The notes under the pieces are model-generated. The model did not search any database. It saw nothing but the letters and a program-made list of their open reading frames with translations, and was not told the origin of the DNA. DNA of 64,000 nt from Hysterangium stoloniferum (Eukaryota > Basidiomycota > Agaricomycetes > Hysterangiales > Hysterangiaceae). The translations under genes were made by a program, and so were the position numbers. Shown here piece by piece: positions 34,991 through 46,113 of this stretch. The DNA is taken from assembly GCA_015178975.1 (NCBI GenBank), contig WHVD01000047.1, forward strand, positions 310,001-374,000. The letters run 5' to 3'. Positions within the stretch are counted from its first letter, which is position 1, and the number at the start of each line of letters is the position of its first letter.

Positions 34991-36623
34991 TTACAGCCTG
35001 TTTCGCGTGCATCTGACACAGGCTCGCATCTGGCAACTGCGGCAACACTTCAAGAAGCAGGAAATTAGATTGTAATCAAACAAACTAAATTAACACTCAC
35101 CAATATATATTTTGGCAGATAACTGTGACACTCTTCACACGTTGCGGCACCATGACGGAAGGCCCATGAAGGATGGTTACATTCATGATTATACCGAAGC
35201 TGCTCCGCGGCTCTGTTTACCAAGTTCTCGAAGTTTACGATCCTGCGGACTGGTGGATCATTCTGGATCTGGTTCTGAACCCGTCGTTCGGCAGCGGCGT
35301 GTAATCTGGCTTCGTCCCATTGTACACAGCTACAATTCTTCCAAAGCGCCGTGCAGAGGTAACAGAATTGTGTCCGACAGAGACATGTCATATGGTAGCA
35401 ACCGTATGATAGCTCCACCATTTGATGACATCCTGGACAACGTTTCCATCCCGAAGTCTCACCTAGAGCGATAAGCTCCTGTGCATCAGTGTCGGTTTCA
35501 CATGGAACATATCTAGGATGTGCTCTCTTTTTACACATTGCACAAACCTGTATGCCACAACTGGAGCATACATGTCTGCCTTCAGCTTCGTCTGCGGAGC
35601 CTATGAATCGCGAGCACGTGGGATCGGGACAGTACAGCCTATTAGGTGTTTGATGCTCTCGTAATTTCTCTAGAAAGAGGGCGCGCGATTTGGCAGACAA
35701 GTGTGGAGCAACGAGTCCGACGGGAATTTCTAGGCGACAACAGCGTGGCGGCATCAAACTCTCGTCTTTTGAAGCATGTTCGAAAAGCTCAACGGCGCAT
35801 TGTATATCGTAGACGTGGCCACATGGAACCACAAGATCTGTTGAGTCTGCAGGGTCGTCACAGACGACACACCGTGCGCCCCTGTGGCGCTCTCAATATT
35901 CTCCAGGGACTGGTAAGTGAAAGAGGATACTTACTTTTCTGGCCCAGGTCTGGTCAATATTACAAGGGCAATGTGAATAAGGGTTATTGGGCAATAGAAA
36001 GACTTAAAGGACACATGCCTATTGTTGGACGAAGATGAACCCGAAAACAGCCTTACAGGGGTGTTAGCCCCAGTGTTCACTGAGGCACGCTCGTAGACAG
36101 AATCCGTCTCGTTGTTGTTGAACGAAGATGAACCCGGAAACAGCCTTACAGGGGTGTTAGCCCCAGTGTTCACTGAGGCACACTCGTAGACAGAATCCGC
36201 CTCCCTCTTCGTTTCGCTGTCTTGATCACCATCGTTACTGTCTACCGCTGAGCCAGGTCTGGATATCGACTCCCCGCGCTCTAATCGTCTGGCCAAAGCC
36301 TCATCCCGGAGAATTTGCCTGTCCGCGCGGACTATTTCCTCGATTAACGGGCGGTCCGTTTCGACGGCAACTATGAGGCTTCTGGCCAGTTGCTGATCTT
36401 GAACTAGGGTGAGCAGAGATCTAAGTTCATCCGCATATAGTTGAAAAGCGATCTCGTCGTCGGGAGGCGTGGAGGTAGCCTTCCGTTTGTCTTTACGGAC
36501 CGCTGCAACTTCTTCTATTTCTTCTAGATGAAGTGTCGCAAACGCCTCCAAGTCGGCGGTGGATAAAGTGGTCAAGGGGTTGATCCCAAGGTTTGCCATA
36601 TGGGATTCCGATGTGGGTAACAA
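34991..36623 (-). CDS. RING-between-RING (RBR) E3 ubiquitin ligase
   Basis: Transfers ubiquitin through a RING2 cysteine thioester. The N-terminal half (start 36623, with a second ATG at 36600) is helical and charged (ADLEAFATLHLEEIEEVAA). It is followed by two tandem copies of a 31-residue unit containing SVYERASVNTGANTPVRLF. RING1 starts GARCVVCDDPADSTDLVV with CGHVYDIQC. The IBR part has CSSCGIQVCAMCKKRAHP. RING2 reads CPGCHQMVELSYGCYHMTC, where the Cys of GCYHM is at the catalytic position, then CRTQFCYLCTALWKNCSC. The C-terminal exon, reached across a GTGAGT intron, ends with CCRSCQMRACVRCTRNRL and TAA at 34991. Intact. Confidence 0.88.
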
Positions 36624-37058
36624 TTTTCTACACCTCCATAGAAACGAGAGAGTAAATCTTCCTTCTTATAGAGAATCATTATTGGGGCACAGGGCAAGGA
36701 AGCTATGTAAAAAACCACGAGGCTTCATTAACACATTTGGCTCTTCACATGAGTGGGGTCATTCGTGAGGTTAATCATTATAGAACTGAACTTGTGCTTC
36801 CACTGGCCATGATAATACAACAATTAATTCCGCGGCGACTGCCCATGGGGTGACTTCCTTGCGAACGCTATCACCGCACAATTCTATTGCAAAATGAAAA
36901 AAAACCAGAGTGAATGAAGCCATGAGTTTGATTCGTTTTGATTGCGATCAATGCGCTTTATTTTGCACGGTATAATCATATGTTAATCTCCGCGCTCTGT
37001 CATTGATACAACTATAGGCAGGCGCGACTATATCGAGAGGACTCTGATTTGTGCAGTT

Positions 37059-39032
37059 CTAGCCCTCCATATCCTTTAATTTGGTCTGGTCTATATCCAT
37101 GTCGTCTTCGCTTTCAAAGTCCGCTGTGGTGGATTCAATTAGAGGGCCGGTCTTATCGAAACGCCTCCGCTCTCGAAAGGCATTCATTCGTCGCTGCCCC
37201 TTCTTTAACACTGCGACAGGAGGAATAATTGCCTTAGGATTCAGGTAAGAGAAGTCTCGACCGGCATAACAATCAATAGATCGTATCCAGGCATCAAATC
37301 TGATGAAGAAACATTGAGTTCAGCAAAATAGACGGAGGGAGAGAGTGGACTTGCGTTGCCTCCGTCTCCTCCTGTGCTCTCATCCTACTGTATATCTGAT
37401 CTTGCTTGAATTTCTCGATGGTGGCGCGGTGCACCTCGAAGTCGATTATCGGACGGTACATGGGATCTGTTCTGTCAAATTTGGAATTTGCTTGGACCAC
37501 TCTTTTGTTGTACGACTCGAATAAAGGCTGCTCTAATAATAGGCCTAATGCGGGTGCTTTTGGCACCACAACCTTGTCTGGACCAAACATCTTCTCAAGC
37601 AAGCTAGGTGGTGTGCCTGTTCGACAGGTCAAAATAGCTGCACAGACCATTTTTCGCTGAATAATACTTTTAGCGTTGCTTTACCTGTGACATCATAGTG
37701 AACATACGATCTATAAAAATAAATAATTAGTATATGCATGATACTCTGCACTCCTGCACTTACCTGATGTAACATAAAACTCTGGCCGTGGAATAGGATA
37801 GGAATCCATTCGGTGGTTCCGTAGACGGCTGATTCTTGTACCTTCTCGATCGCGGCATTACCGCCATGCATTAGAAAATGAAGGAATGCTTACCTCAATC
37901 CGTTTCATGTTTCTTTGATTACTTCGGTCAGTAAAGTCATTGCCCAATGTGAAATTATGGAAATTATGTGTGCCAATGTATTTTGTTACAGCTGTTCGAA
38001 GCATTACAAGTGTGTCTGCATCTATTCGCCAGAGTCGTTTTCGTTGTAAATCCATCTCGGGTGGGTTGGACAGGTCTGCACCTTCCCAAAACGGGTGCAG
38101 GTTGGCGTCCAGAGGTATATCTAACTCTTCTCCAACCGTTCGCAAAGCCCTGGCTAAGCCGCTATCGGGTTTGGGGGGGATAAGAGTATACGTTGGCAGG
38201 AAGTAAGTGTACATTCGGCTGTCACAAGAGCTATCTAGAAATTCTCAGAATGGAATTGTCGCTGAGAAAGACTTACTGACGTCCGCGCATTGAAAGAATT
38301 CTGGGTGCGTAAAAATGACCATAGCCGAATCTCAGGTGGTAATTCCTCGTTTATACGGGCAACTATGTCAGGAATGCCTGGCACGGTCGTGATCATTTTG
38401 ATAGAGATGAGGTTTCCTGCTGCGTGAACGCCCGCGTCTGTACGTGCAGCTCGTGCAAGGCCAACCTACAATTATTCCCCATTGGTCGGCGATGAATTCA
38501 CTCAAGCAACTTATTATTCACCTTGACAGGATCGTCAGCATTGTCTTGAGATACAGCTCCAACCTTGACCATTGCATCGAATAAAACACCCTCTATAGTT
38601 CTAACATTTGGCTGTCTACGAGCGAGCCATAGAGTAATAGATGCGATCAAAGCAAAAATCAAGCAAGACGAGCACACACATTTGCATCCCACTGCACCCC
38701 GTCCCACAAAATCCAATAAGCAAAGCAACCAGTCTCTTTGGAAGACGTATCTTCGTTTCATCATCATCAGATGCAATCCCTGGACTGCCTTCTCGTGTTC
38801 CTCGAGTTCCTCGGCGGTCTTTTCGTCCGTCCTTTGGTCCGACATTACCTCGTTTTTTCTTACTACGTTGGTTTTTTGAATTCCATTGTGCATCTACCCC
38901 GATGACCATAACGGATTTATCGTCAGCATCATCATTCTTCGATCGTTTCACCTCGGGCGTTTCTAGCGAATCCTCCTCAAGAGGCCGTTTCGATGACTCC
39001 GACAGGCTGCTTTGTGACGGTGTTTTGGACAT
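37059..39032 (-). CDS. PUS1: tRNA pseudouridine synthase Pus1 (TruA family)
   Basis: Converts uridine to pseudouridine in nuclear tRNAs and some other RNAs. Start [20 protein letters not shown] at 39032; a basic region ([20 protein letters not shown]) probably acts as nuclear signal. The catalytic domain begins [19 protein letters not shown]. The catalytic Asp lies in [15 protein letters not shown]. Later motifs include [32 protein letters not shown] and [20 protein letters not shown] charged C-terminal tail ends [10 protein letters not shown] and TAG at 37059. Seven or more exons with short introns. The frame remains open upstream to an ATG at 39146 (see findings). Confidence 0.9.
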
Positions 39033-39146
39033 GCTGTCTGGAAGAAACAAGCGATAAACACGAGCTGAGTTAAAAGACCTGGCAGACAGGTCGAGAATTC
39101 GACGATACCACGACAGCTTGAGGAACAGAGAAGGAACTAAATCCAC

Positions 39147-39839
39147 CTGTTAGATAACCATGATGAGTCATCAACTTTTTTTGTTTTTTTGATCAAAATG
39201 AAGTAAGGTGCAAGAGTCTCCCGGTAACGTATGGATGGAACCGTCATTTTATAAAATTGCTGCGTAACAAGTTCAACGTATTCAAACCTTCCATTTTTTT
39301 CTTCCACCTGACCCTGAGTGTAAGGGCAACCTCTGACTGTCCGTGAAGACAATAGAGAGGGATCCAAAGTCTATAAGCATGAAGATATGTAGGGAAACTC
39401 ACTGTAGGAAGTAAATGCACTCAAATGAAGCGTTCTAGGCAGTTCATCTAATCGTGTAAATTAATTTCTGGAGTTGTTGGGTGGTCCATTCCCATTCCCA
39501 TTCCCACTTGTAGCTACTGCTGAGTCACTAAATCTAACATACTGTTGGTTGTGGTTACATGGTGAGGGGTGGTGTTTGTTAAGATCTAAGGTCTAAGGAT
39601 GAGGGGGAAGTAATGTCAGAGGGCTGATGGGTATTTCATACTTAACCAGGAGGTTCATTTTTACAAAAACAAGTGGAGCTTGGCTTCAACTTATGTATTG
39701 TACCCTCACATGAACTGTTAGGGTGCTCAGGTATTTCAGGAAGAGCAAGTAGTATGATTTTGGACTAAAGACAATACTTAGCTGAATCAACCAGAGGGCT
39801 GAAATGCTAAGGGTCATGGGGATGAGAGTTGGGGCTGTG
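39147..39839. other. PUS1 upstream flank passing into repeat DNA
   Basis: 39,147-39,367 holds a 76-codon minus frame with no recognised family. From about 39,480 (three copies of CCATTCC at 39,487-39,505) the sequence resembles material at 44,500-44,650; both share GTGGAGCTTGGCTTCAACTT. This marks the border of the repeat compartment. Confidence 0.45.
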
Positions 39840-40110
39840 TTAGGACTGGAAAACCTGCCAGGCTCCAGACCCATCCTACATGCACCTGATTCTCAATACC
39901 AGGTTACAGCTAACTGGAAAACCTGCCAGCATCTGGACCCTGCCCTATATGCACCTGACTCTTATACCCACCAAATCAAAGTTCACAACCAGACAACCCG
40001 CCGGGACCCAGATGTCAAACCTGTCTATGCCCAACCCTCTGCATCTTATGCACCAGTCATCAGAATACCCACTGGGTGTGAAGAGTGGTGGAAGTTCTAA
40101 CTGTTCTATA
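39840..40110 (+). repeat. LTR fragment, same family as 40.9-43.2 kb
   Basis: Shares long stretches with 40,970-41,070 (for example GACTCTTATACCCACCAA and GGGACCCAGATGTCAAAC). Internally it repeats GGAAAACCTGCCAG twice (about 39,849 and 39,917). Related CpG-rich copies lie at 56,132-56,910 and 63,178 onward. It is an old LTR piece without coding content. Confidence 0.55.
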
Positions 40111-40136
40111 TACGAAGAATATCGACTGTTTAGGTA

Positions 40137-40740
40137 CGACACAAAGATGTATTGACTATCTAAGTCTAATACAGACCAAACGTGTATTGACTGTTTAGTT
40201 CAATACGGTCGGGTGAAATAGCTATCTAAAGTAGAATAGAGAGCTAAAATGAAGGAGAATCGACTATGAAGTATGATTCTGAGGGACTGCTCGAGTGTAG
40301 AAGAGAATAATGAGAGAGTCAAATAGCAGAGTAGCATGGATGTAGTCCACACAGATTGAGATAAAAGTGGAGTTTCGACTAGTATAGTTCGAAACTCTGA
40401 TTGTGTCGATAGTCAAAGCCCATCTGTGACAGTCGAGACGATACCCCAATCACAACTTACAGGACACTAATCGGTGTCTGGGTAAGTCGTGGTTGTGGGG
40501 TAAAAAGTGTCTGAGTTCTAACTACGGGCGCTAGAATACATAAGCTTGGTGTGTATGCGCCCACAAGAGTTGATGTACCACATACATAGGTCGTCGAACT
40601 AATTATAAGTGTATAATAAAATAGAGAGAAAGTAGAAATAATAATAGAAATATAGTATGAGCTCATCCAGACTATATTTCCTGAGTATATTTCTGTTAGA
40701 TTATATAATACCAACCATTGTTCCAACTGGGACCATATGG
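40137..40740 (-). repeat. Inverted copy of the 43.4-43.7 kb LTR-like sequence
   Basis: The stretch around 40,490-40,560 (AAGTGTCTGAGTTCTAACT) is the reverse complement of the stretch around 43,570-43,600, and the neighbouring AT-rich part also matches in inverted orientation to about 43,440. The two copies therefore flank the 40.9-43.2 kb LTR plus Tc1 insertion in opposite orientation. Similarity is imperfect, suggesting age. Confidence 0.5.
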
Positions 40741-40832
40741 TGTACAGCTCTGAGTTCAGTGTGTATATGATCTAATAGGAATGGCGCTTAGGGTTATATC
40801 CTTAAGTACAGTGTAAGACCAAACCTACCCAA

Positions 40833-40905
40833 GGTCAGATGGTGTAGTGGTTAACACCTTCGTTATGTAATCAAGAGATCCTGGGTTCAATCCCCAGTCT
40901 GGCTA
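40833..40905 (+). tRNA. Degenerate tRNA-like gene (possible tRNA-Thr pseudogene)
   Basis: Has a good A box (TGGTGTAGTGG), B box (GGGTTCAATCC), T-arm CTGGG/CCCAG and an acceptor stem GGTCAGA/TCTGGCT with wobble pairs. The anticodon arm does not fold well: CTTCG against TCAAG has a mismatch and leaves an 8-nt loop TTATGTAA, so the anticodon is ambiguous (TGT if one base is ignored). It lies among LTR fragments, so a tRNA relic or a short tRNA-derived repeat is likely. Confidence 0.5.
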
Positions 40906-41213
40906 TTCATTTTCTACATTACTCATGTTTTCTAACAATTTCACCGTACCTCTCACACTGGGACCTGTGCACATCAAACCTGTCTATATCTGACTCTTAT
41001 ACCCACCAAGTCAAAGTTCACAACTGGACAACCCACTGGGACCCAGATGTCAAACCTGTCTATATCTGACTCTGTCTCAGACTCTGTCACACCAGTCACT
41101 GGACTCTACCTGGACAACCCATCAGCTCTCTAATAGAGTCCCATTCCTGTTATGGTCAAATGACCTGTCATTTTTCACACCCTGCCTCTGTTCTGTTCTA
41201 TCCCTAACACCTA

Positions 41214-42808
41214 CAGTGACCCAAAAAAGTGTCTGGATGTTTGGTGAAATTGGAAAGATGGGTTTACAGCTCCAGAAATAAAATAGATAAAATTCTGAAT
41301 AAATCAGAGGTAAGAGGTATACATCTGGCCTACATGATGACATAATCATGACATCATAGCTTTCCTTATCAGGAAAGTAGGAAATTAATAATGGACATGG
41401 TGCATCCGGACACTTTTTTTGCTCTTTTAATTAATTACTAGTTTTTACCAGTTTCAGTATTTAGTGTACCCCCCCTTGGCCTTTAGTACTGCAGCAACCC
41501 TTCTAGGCATGCTCTTGATCAATTCAAGGCATTTCTCCCTTGGAATACCCTCCCATTCCACCTCCACTCTCTCCCAGAGCTCCAATATGCTCTTGGGTGC
41601 CTCAGGGTATGTTCCAAGCCTTCTCTTCAACTCCCACCATAAGTGTTCTATTGGATTCAGGTCTGGAGACTGTGCAGGCCAGTCTAAAACCTCCACCTGA
41701 TGGTCCTTGAACCAATCCTTGGCCAACTTGCAAGTGTGTTTAGGGTCATTGTCCTGCTGGAAGACAAACCTTTCCCTGTCCATCCCATAATACTCCACTG
41801 TTTTGAAGATATAGTCCTCCAATATGTCCTTGTACATCTCCCCATCCATCCTCCCATCTATCTTGCACATGTACCCCACACCATGTGCTGTCATACATCC
41901 CCAAATCATTAGACTCCCCCCTCCAAATTTGATAGTTCCATTGATATGCTGCTGAGTGAGTGCAGAACCTGGTCTTTTCCATACCCACAACCTCCCATCA
42001 GAGCCCAAATGATTGATTTTGGTCTCATCTGAGAAGATAACCCTAAACCAGTCCTCCTCAGTCCAATGCTGGTACTTGATAGCAAACTCATATCGAGCCT
42101 TGATGTGTCAACAGGCAAGAAGAGGTCTTTTGGCCTTCACCACAGCCTTCAAATTCTCTTTCTTCAATGCATTTCTAATTGTCTGTGTGCAGACATTGAG
42201 GGAGAGGTGGGACTTGGCTTGGGAGGCATTATCAACCTGTCCAGAGGTGATAGAACGAGCCAGGTGGTGATGATCCCTGGGGGAGAGTTTGGGAGAACAA
42301 CCTCCGGAAGGTGTTGGAAGTGGACCAGGGAGTTGGGAGCAAATTTCTGATACTGTAGAGTGCCCAATATGAAGTTTAGAAGCAATTGTTCTGCAGGAGT
42401 GACCCTCCTGGAGAAGAGAAATGACAGAGAGCCTTGTTTCAGTAGAGTGCTTCTTCATCATGTGGTGGGAGGGTGAATTGAGGCAAAGGTTCATGTAAAT
42501 GTGTTATTTAAACATGTGGTCACATGACATTGTTGAACCTAACCAGAAATTCCCACAGTTATATGAACCTTAGTTGAGTTTCATGTATCAGTTGACAGAG
42601 CAAAAAAAATGTCCGGATGCACCATGTCCATTGTTCATTTCCTACTGCCCTGATAAGGAAAGCTATGATGTCATGCTTATGTCATCATGTAGGTCAGATG
42701 TATACCTCTTACCTCTGATTTATTCAGAATTTTATCTATTTTATTTCTAGAGCTGCAAACCCATCTTTCCAATTTCACCAAACATCTGGATGCTTTTTTG
42801 GGTCACTG
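41214..42808 (-). mobile_element. Tc1/mariner-like transposon with ~210-bp inverted repeats
   Basis: Flanked by TA on both sides (41212-41213 and 42809-42810). Both ends begin CAGTGACCCAAAAAAG and remain highly similar inward for about 200 bp (TTTGGTGAAATTGGAAAGAT, ATCAGAGGTAAGAGGTATAC, CATCATAGCTTTCCTTATC). The inner edge of each inverted repeat carries a second motif (TGTCCGGATGCACCATGTCC) that resembles the outer tip in inverted orientation. Total length is 1,595 bp with a single transposase reading frame on the minus strand. Confidence 0.88.
41454..42494 (-). pseudogene. Tc1-like DDE transposase, one in-frame stop
   Basis: Start at 42494. N-terminal helix-turn-helix (SVISLLQEGHSCRTIASKLH) and a second DNA-binding part (QTIRNALKKENLKA). 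Catalytic Asp in FSDETK, second Asp in FQQDNDPKHTC, and the Glu region in SPDLNPIEHLWWELKRRLG. The protein ends AAVLKAKGGYTKY. The frame is open except for one TGA at 42108-42110, between RPLLAC and HIKARYEF; a CGA-to-TGA change is the simplest cause. Otherwise the length is normal for Tc1 transposases (about 345 codons). Confidence 0.87.
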
Positions 42809-43240
42809 TAGTTTGGTGTTTACTTGTCTCGATTCATGATTACTTGTTTTGATCTTCATTATTACTGGATTTAGTATTGCATACATTCCAAATCTATATA
42901 GTCCAGCTAATGTTGTACATACAATCCAGTCAGAAAATCGACTAAGTTCTCCCCCAGTTACTTAGCATATATTCCACTCCATCTCCATCCCTCATCTTTG
43001 AAACACAACACTATCGACCTCATTAGAGCCTGCAGGCTTTCTGACTGGTCTCCTGACCTATTGACTGTTTGACCTTTTGACCTTTTGACTACTCCCAGAC
43101 TCCCCAGGTTTCCTGTCTGCCTGTTTGAAATTGGACACTATGATCTTGTGAGAGCACAGCCTATAAGCTGAAGCCAAGTCCTACCAGATTATCTGTGGGT
43201 TTCTCTGGAGACCCTCTGTGAGCCTGCACATCCCTTAACA

Positions 43241-43777
43241 GGCTAGTGGATGATGTCTTCAAGAGAATTAGTACAAAGCAAAGGGGTTTTGGAGTGAAGG
43301 AGAGTGTTAGGATCCCAGTCATTCAGTCCCCCACAACCTTGTTTTATCTTCCCTACCCTCTGTGAGGGGTACCCCTCTCTGGGAAATATAACTATTTCAT
43401 TGTATTATATTTCTTAGATTTTCCTCTTATTTTTCTATTATTTTCTAACTAAAGTATTCTTCATTATATTCATTTGTATTAGTTCAAAGATCTATGTACA
43501 CCTGTGGGTTTATAGACTCTTATGAGTACATACTTACATACCATAGTCTTGTGTACACCTGTGGGCATAACTTGGAACTCAGACACTTTTACCCTGTAAC
43601 CACAACTTGTCCAAGATACCTTTTGAAGTATCCTGCAAGCCATGATTGAGGTATGATCTCAGCTGTTTCAAATGGCTACAAGTTAAGACTTCACACATCA
43701 CTTTTAGTTTTGTACTTTGCAGTCAAAACTCAAACCTCATAACTCAAACACACTGTTAAGAACTGGAAACTGACTAA
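43241..43777. repeat. LTR-like, AT-rich and CpG-poor sequence
   Basis: No gene. 43,440-43,620 is the inverted counterpart of 40,490-40,650 and contains two copies of GTGTACACCTGTGGG-like text (about 43,494 and 43,552). It is probably internal or LTR sequence of an old element. Confidence 0.45.
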
Positions 43778-44473
43778 TGTCGGTGGCCGACGGGGACTGA
43801 TCAGAAGGACTTGGCTTCAGCTTATGTGCTGCGCCCTCGCAAATATCCGTAGGTTGTCCTTAAATTTCGGACAGGCGAAGACTATATCCTAAGAAGGACC
43901 TTTCGGTGAGATACCGATCGGAACCGAAGGACAGGTCAAGTGTCGGGCCAAGGGATCGGGCTGAGAGTGGGCGAGCGCACGCGAAGGTGGAAGGGGGTTC
44001 TTCTAGTATGAGACTGCTACAGACGTATGAGGGTATTCTGAGTCGATATTCTGATTGCCTTGTAACTACAATTACAGCGGGTTCATATACCAGTAACAGG
44101 CGTCTGGAAAATACTAATGGGGAGAAGGGCGGAACACGGTATTAACAATAAGCTTGACTAGGAACGGGAAGTTTATGATTAGTTCGGAGGCCGATGATAA
44201 CCGAGAGCAGGATTACGATAAAAGGAAATGGTTCGAGGACTACAAATATAGATAGACGTATGCGAAACATAAGATTGAATGGATCAACATAATAAAGGGG
44301 ACGTATCAAAGTTCGACCAGACAATACGAGTTATTTGATGTGGGCGTAAATGGAGTTTGATCTTCGCGAAACATTCGTCAGCTTCGGGGCCGATGGTTTC
44401 CGAGAGGATGACTTGAAACATTGACAAGTGGCGATAACCTCGGGGCCGATAGGGTTGCGACACGGTCGTAACA
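43778..44473 (+). repeat. CpG-rich LTR-like insertion
   Basis: Begins TGTCGGTGG and ends CGTAACA, the TG...CA form of an LTR. Unlike its neighbours it is rich in CpG (GGGCGAGCGCACGCGAAGG). No matching target duplication was found, so the limits are tentative. No ORF of note inside. Confidence 0.4.
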
Positions 44474-44649
44474 CACACTCATCACTACCAGTATCTCCTT
44501 GCAGTTAAGATCTAAGCTAAAGGGGGAAGGAAGACTCTAAGTTGGGGGTCTGATGATTGGAAACCAACTTAATTGGGAGGCTGATGATAGAGATTGTACT
44601 AGTTGGGAGATCTGACTCTATAATTGCAGTGGAGCTTGGCTTCAACTTA

Positions 44650-44871
44650 CAGTAAGCAAAAAAAGGGTTGCAATGTTCAGTAAATATTAACTCAAATGCT
44701 TATAATTCTAGAAATAAATTAGCTAAAATTAGGAAAAAATATAAGTTAGAAAGCCCTGTTTCTGAACTTTGACATTATAACCAAGTTTGTTCAAAAGTAT
44801 TCATGCATTGTTGATATATTAAATATTTTATACAGGAGTATCATTGCAACCCATTTTTTGCTTTCATTCTG
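44650..44871. mobile_element. 222-bp MITE with TA flanks
   Basis: Left end CAGTAAGCAAAAAAAGGGT continuing TGCAATG; the right end is the inverted form with a 4-nt insertion (complement reads CAGAATGAAAGC...GGGTTGCAATG). Both sides carry TA, as expected for Tc1/mariner-type miniature elements. No coding capacity. Downstream, at about 45,150-45,210 on the minus strand, a helix-turn-helix-like fragment (AQTLGIATISVRKLG) may be a relic of the related transposase. Confidence 0.65.
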
Positions 44872-45201
44872 TAGATGAAAGGGCAGGTTGTACCAGTATT
44901 TCTGATCCATTGTTAGGTTGTATTTGGTTGTGTGATCATGTGACATGTTCAAAACATTCAACACATGACAAACAGACCACAACAGTCTTGTTGATTCCAA
45001 CATACAGCCTCATTCTACTTCTTATGCAAACACATCCTCTCTCTCTTGGATTCTGGTCATTCTGCCCACCAGATCTCATCATCTACTGGTCTACACATCA
45101 GTACTATCTCTAGACTTTACAGAAAACACCATCCTTCCCTGTAGAAGCCCACTGGTGGATGTCCTTCCAAGCTTTCTGACGCTGATAGTTGCTATGCCCA
45201 G

Positions 45202-45638
45202 TGTCTGGGCAATATACATATATAATATATGGTTGCCATTTATTTTACTTAAGTTTATTATATTTTTCTATATTTTTTCTATATTTTATAAGGTGCATAT
45301 ATGTACCTACACAGATATGGGTGTGGGTGCGATTATGTAATCACACTGCCATCACAAAGAACACAATGTGGCGGTGCCATTGCAAGGCTGCCACCATCGC
45401 TGAGGTGCCAGTTTGCTCAATAGCAGTGCATATGTATATGCACTTTTCTTTGATTTCTCATAAATAATAAATAAATAGTATAAATAGGGGACATGTACAT
45501 AGCTAGTCTTTAGTTTCAATCTCTTAGGAATCGTACTAAAACAAGTGTGATCTCCCCTGTCATTGAGCTGTCCCCTCTTCACCTCATATTCTTATATTCT
45601 ATTTTGTGTTTGGTAGCCTTGTTAGTGTTGCCCTAACA
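45202..45638 (+). repeat. 5' LTR of the Ty3 element (approximate limits)
   Basis: Begins TGTCTGGGCAATAT and ends CCCTAACA, followed by GAAGATTGAAAC. The same post-LTR text (GTAGATTGAAAC) follows the LTR at 63,178-63,583. It shares AAGGTGCATATATGTAC and AAATAGTATAAATAG with the 3' LTR. Divergence and an insertion in the 3' copy make exact ends uncertain. Confidence 0.55.
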
Positions 45639-46113
45639 GAAGATTGAAACTCTTTAAAACAACTCTACCATCTATCTCTCTACCCTTCTCTCTCTCTCTC
45701 AACAAATCTATTCTCATTTTTCTCTCTCCCAATAATTCCCCACATCCAATTCCCCATTCCTCCATCTATCAACCTCTCAGACTCTGTGCACTATCAACAA
45801 ATCTCCCTTATAGTGTGTTGTGACCTTTTTAGTTAGGAACACCAACTGTTGGGGCTGGTTCTCATTTTGAGACAGCTTTCAGTTCTCCAGAAAATATCTG
45901 TAGTCAAGCCTGTGATTCTGGGATCAGGCTCAAAAAGCTGACAACTGGATGTTCAGTAAAATAATTAAATAGTCTTTTTAGTTTAAAGTAGATACATAGG
46001 TGTGACCAAGGGCACTTTTGTGGCTAGCTTTCTTTCACACACACACTCCTGAGGGAAGATCAGTGCACCCTACCCTATTGGACTCCACCTCCTTTTTCCC
46101 TTTTACAGATACC

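Larger units (their letters stand above)
40946..43240 (+). repeat. Old LTR copy interrupted by a Tc1-like element
   Basis: The two parts, about 40,946-41,213 and 42,809-43,240, together align by eye with the solo LTR at 56,132-56,910. Shared landmarks are TCAAATGACCTGTCA, CCTAACACC before and TTTGGTGTTTAC after the insertion point, TGTTGTACATACAATCCAGTCAGAAAA, and AGCCTATAAGCTGAAGCCAA near the right end, which finishes TTAACA. Where the solo LTR has CpG, this copy mostly has TpG or CpA. The left boundary is uncertain. Confidence 0.65.

Noticed and set aside
39147-39367. 76-codon minus ORF considered as an Argonaute PAZ-like fragment
   Set aside because: Similarity was only a vague impression (IRYRETLAPYFIL); no catalytic or neighbouring Argonaute sequence is present.
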